DNA of 52,728 nucleotides, from contig JAURVI010000028.1 in assembly GCA_030655515.1 (NCBI GenBank), positions 1-52,728 on the forward strand, written 5' to 3'. This DNA comes from Polaromonas sp. GTDB lineage: Bacteria > Pseudomonadota > Gammaproteobacteria > Burkholderiales > Burkholderiaceae_C. Positions 52,144-52,728 of this stretch are shown here, in pieces. Numbering within the stretch: position 1 is the first letter of the stretch; each line of letters starts with the position of its first letter. Under the pieces are notes generated by a model. The model did not search any database. It was not told the origin of the DNA and saw nothing but the letters and a program-made list of their open reading frames with translations. Both the position numbers and the translations under genes were made by a program.

Positions 52144-52728
52144 TTACATTTTGTGCGGGGCATCGACGCCCAGCACGGCCAGGCCATTGTGCAACACCTG
52201 GGCGGTCGCAGCCACCAGCGCCAGGCGCGCGTGCTTGACCGCCTCGTCATCGACCAGAATGCGCTCCGCATCGTAATAGCTGTGGTAGCAGGCGGCCAGC
52301 TCGCGCAGGTAAAACGCCACATCATGCGGCGCAAAACCGGCGGCGGCATTCGCCAGCATGTCCGGGTATCTGGCCATCAAGAGCATCAGCGCCTGGGCTT
52401 GCGGGCTGCCAAGGGCCGACAGGTCCACGTCCTTGAGCGTGGCGGCGTCGCCTCCGTCCTTTTCCTTCCAGGCCGCCAGCACCGAACAAATGCGCGCATG
52501 CGCATACTGCACGTAATACACCGGGTTTTCGTTGTTTTTGGCCAGCGCGAGATCAATGTCGAACACATACTCGGTGTCGGGCTTGCGGCTGAGCAAAAAG
52601 AAACGCACCGCATCCTTGCTGGTCCACTCGATCAGGTCGCGCAGCGTGACGTAGCTGCCGGCGCGCTTGGAAATCTTCACCTCTTCGCCGTGGCGCATCA
52701 CGCGCACCATGGTGTGCAGCACGTAGTC
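52144..52728 (-). CDS. argS: Arginyl-tRNA synthetase, C-terminal part (runs off the window)
   Basis: About 194 C-terminal residues are present; the gene continues past 52728. The KMSKS-like loop is the KISKRAG segment, followed by [20 protein letters not shown] and the DALR anticodon-binding domain ([17 protein letters not shown], then the C-terminal [16 protein letters not shown]). It charges tRNA-Arg. Confidence 0.97.
   Translation of the reverse strand, partial: DYVLHTMVRVMRHGEEVKISKRAGSYVTLRDLIEWTSKDAVRFFLLSRKPDTEYVFDIDLALAKNNENPVYYVQYAHARICSVLAAWKEKDGGDAATLKDVDLSALGSPQAQALMLLMARYPDMLANAAAGFAPHDVAFYLRELAACYHSYYDAERILVDDEAVKHARLALVAATAQVLHNGLAVLGVDAPHKM

Overview
The window is a 52.7-kb stretch of chromosome from a betaproteobacterium, almost certainly Burkholderiales and most likely Comamonadaceae near Polaromonas/Rhodoferax. 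This rests on the high GC, the gene order (ntrY-ntrX-like pair by tRNA-Phe; tRNA-Tyr/Gly/Thr-tuf-tRNA-Trp-secE-nusG-rplKAJL-rpoBC; trpE-chorismate mutase-trpG-trpD-trpC; lptAB-rpoN) and GC-rich interspersed repeats of a kind common in that family. The genus is an inference from memory, not a search result.

Layout. 1-1600 is an accessory scar: an ISL3-type transposase fragment, the tail of a lost antitoxin-like gene and an apparently intact PemK/MazF-type toxin-antitoxin pair, ending at the 3' end of tRNA-Phe. 1641-6811 (minus strand) holds tRNA-Phe, an NtrX-like regulator without the AAA+ domain, its NtrY-like kinase, a DUF4390 protein and rsmB. 6907-8584 is a flavocytochrome c sulfide dehydrogenase pair (fccAB). 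8809-23018 is the transcription/translation cluster with four tRNAs. 23082-30396 is ung plus the tryptophan operon, with a complete type II restriction-modification pair sitting between trpD and trpC. 30644-33979 is gph, a REC-adenylate cyclase-HPt fusion and rpe. From 34065 plus-strand genes dominate: apaG, a Gcr-family membrane protein, a cation/proton antiporter, a YbdK-type ligase, thiL, pgpA, pncC, an exported COG3904-like protein, a fluoroacetate dehalogenase-like hydrolase and a YjdF-type membrane protein. 44572-52728 (minus) holds a YecA/SEC-C protein, a PIN protein, an RlmL-type methyltransferase, rpoN, lptB, lptA, dsbA, a SPOR protein and the 3' part of argS.

Most genes are housekeeping and tightly packed, often with 4-bp ATGA or GTGA overlaps. 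The unusual material lies between and inside them. (1) A conserved stem-loop with variable loops directly follows rplJ, rpoB and tuf. (2) A GC-rich repeat, tandem between lptB and rpoN, also occurs in frame inside trpE and rsmB; a separate perfect 30-bp palindrome forms exactly ten codons of apaG. (3) The restriction-modification pair interrupts the trp operon. (4) The hydrolase at 42971 keeps the full fluoroacetate dehalogenase active-site set. No rRNA gene, CRISPR array or prophage was seen.
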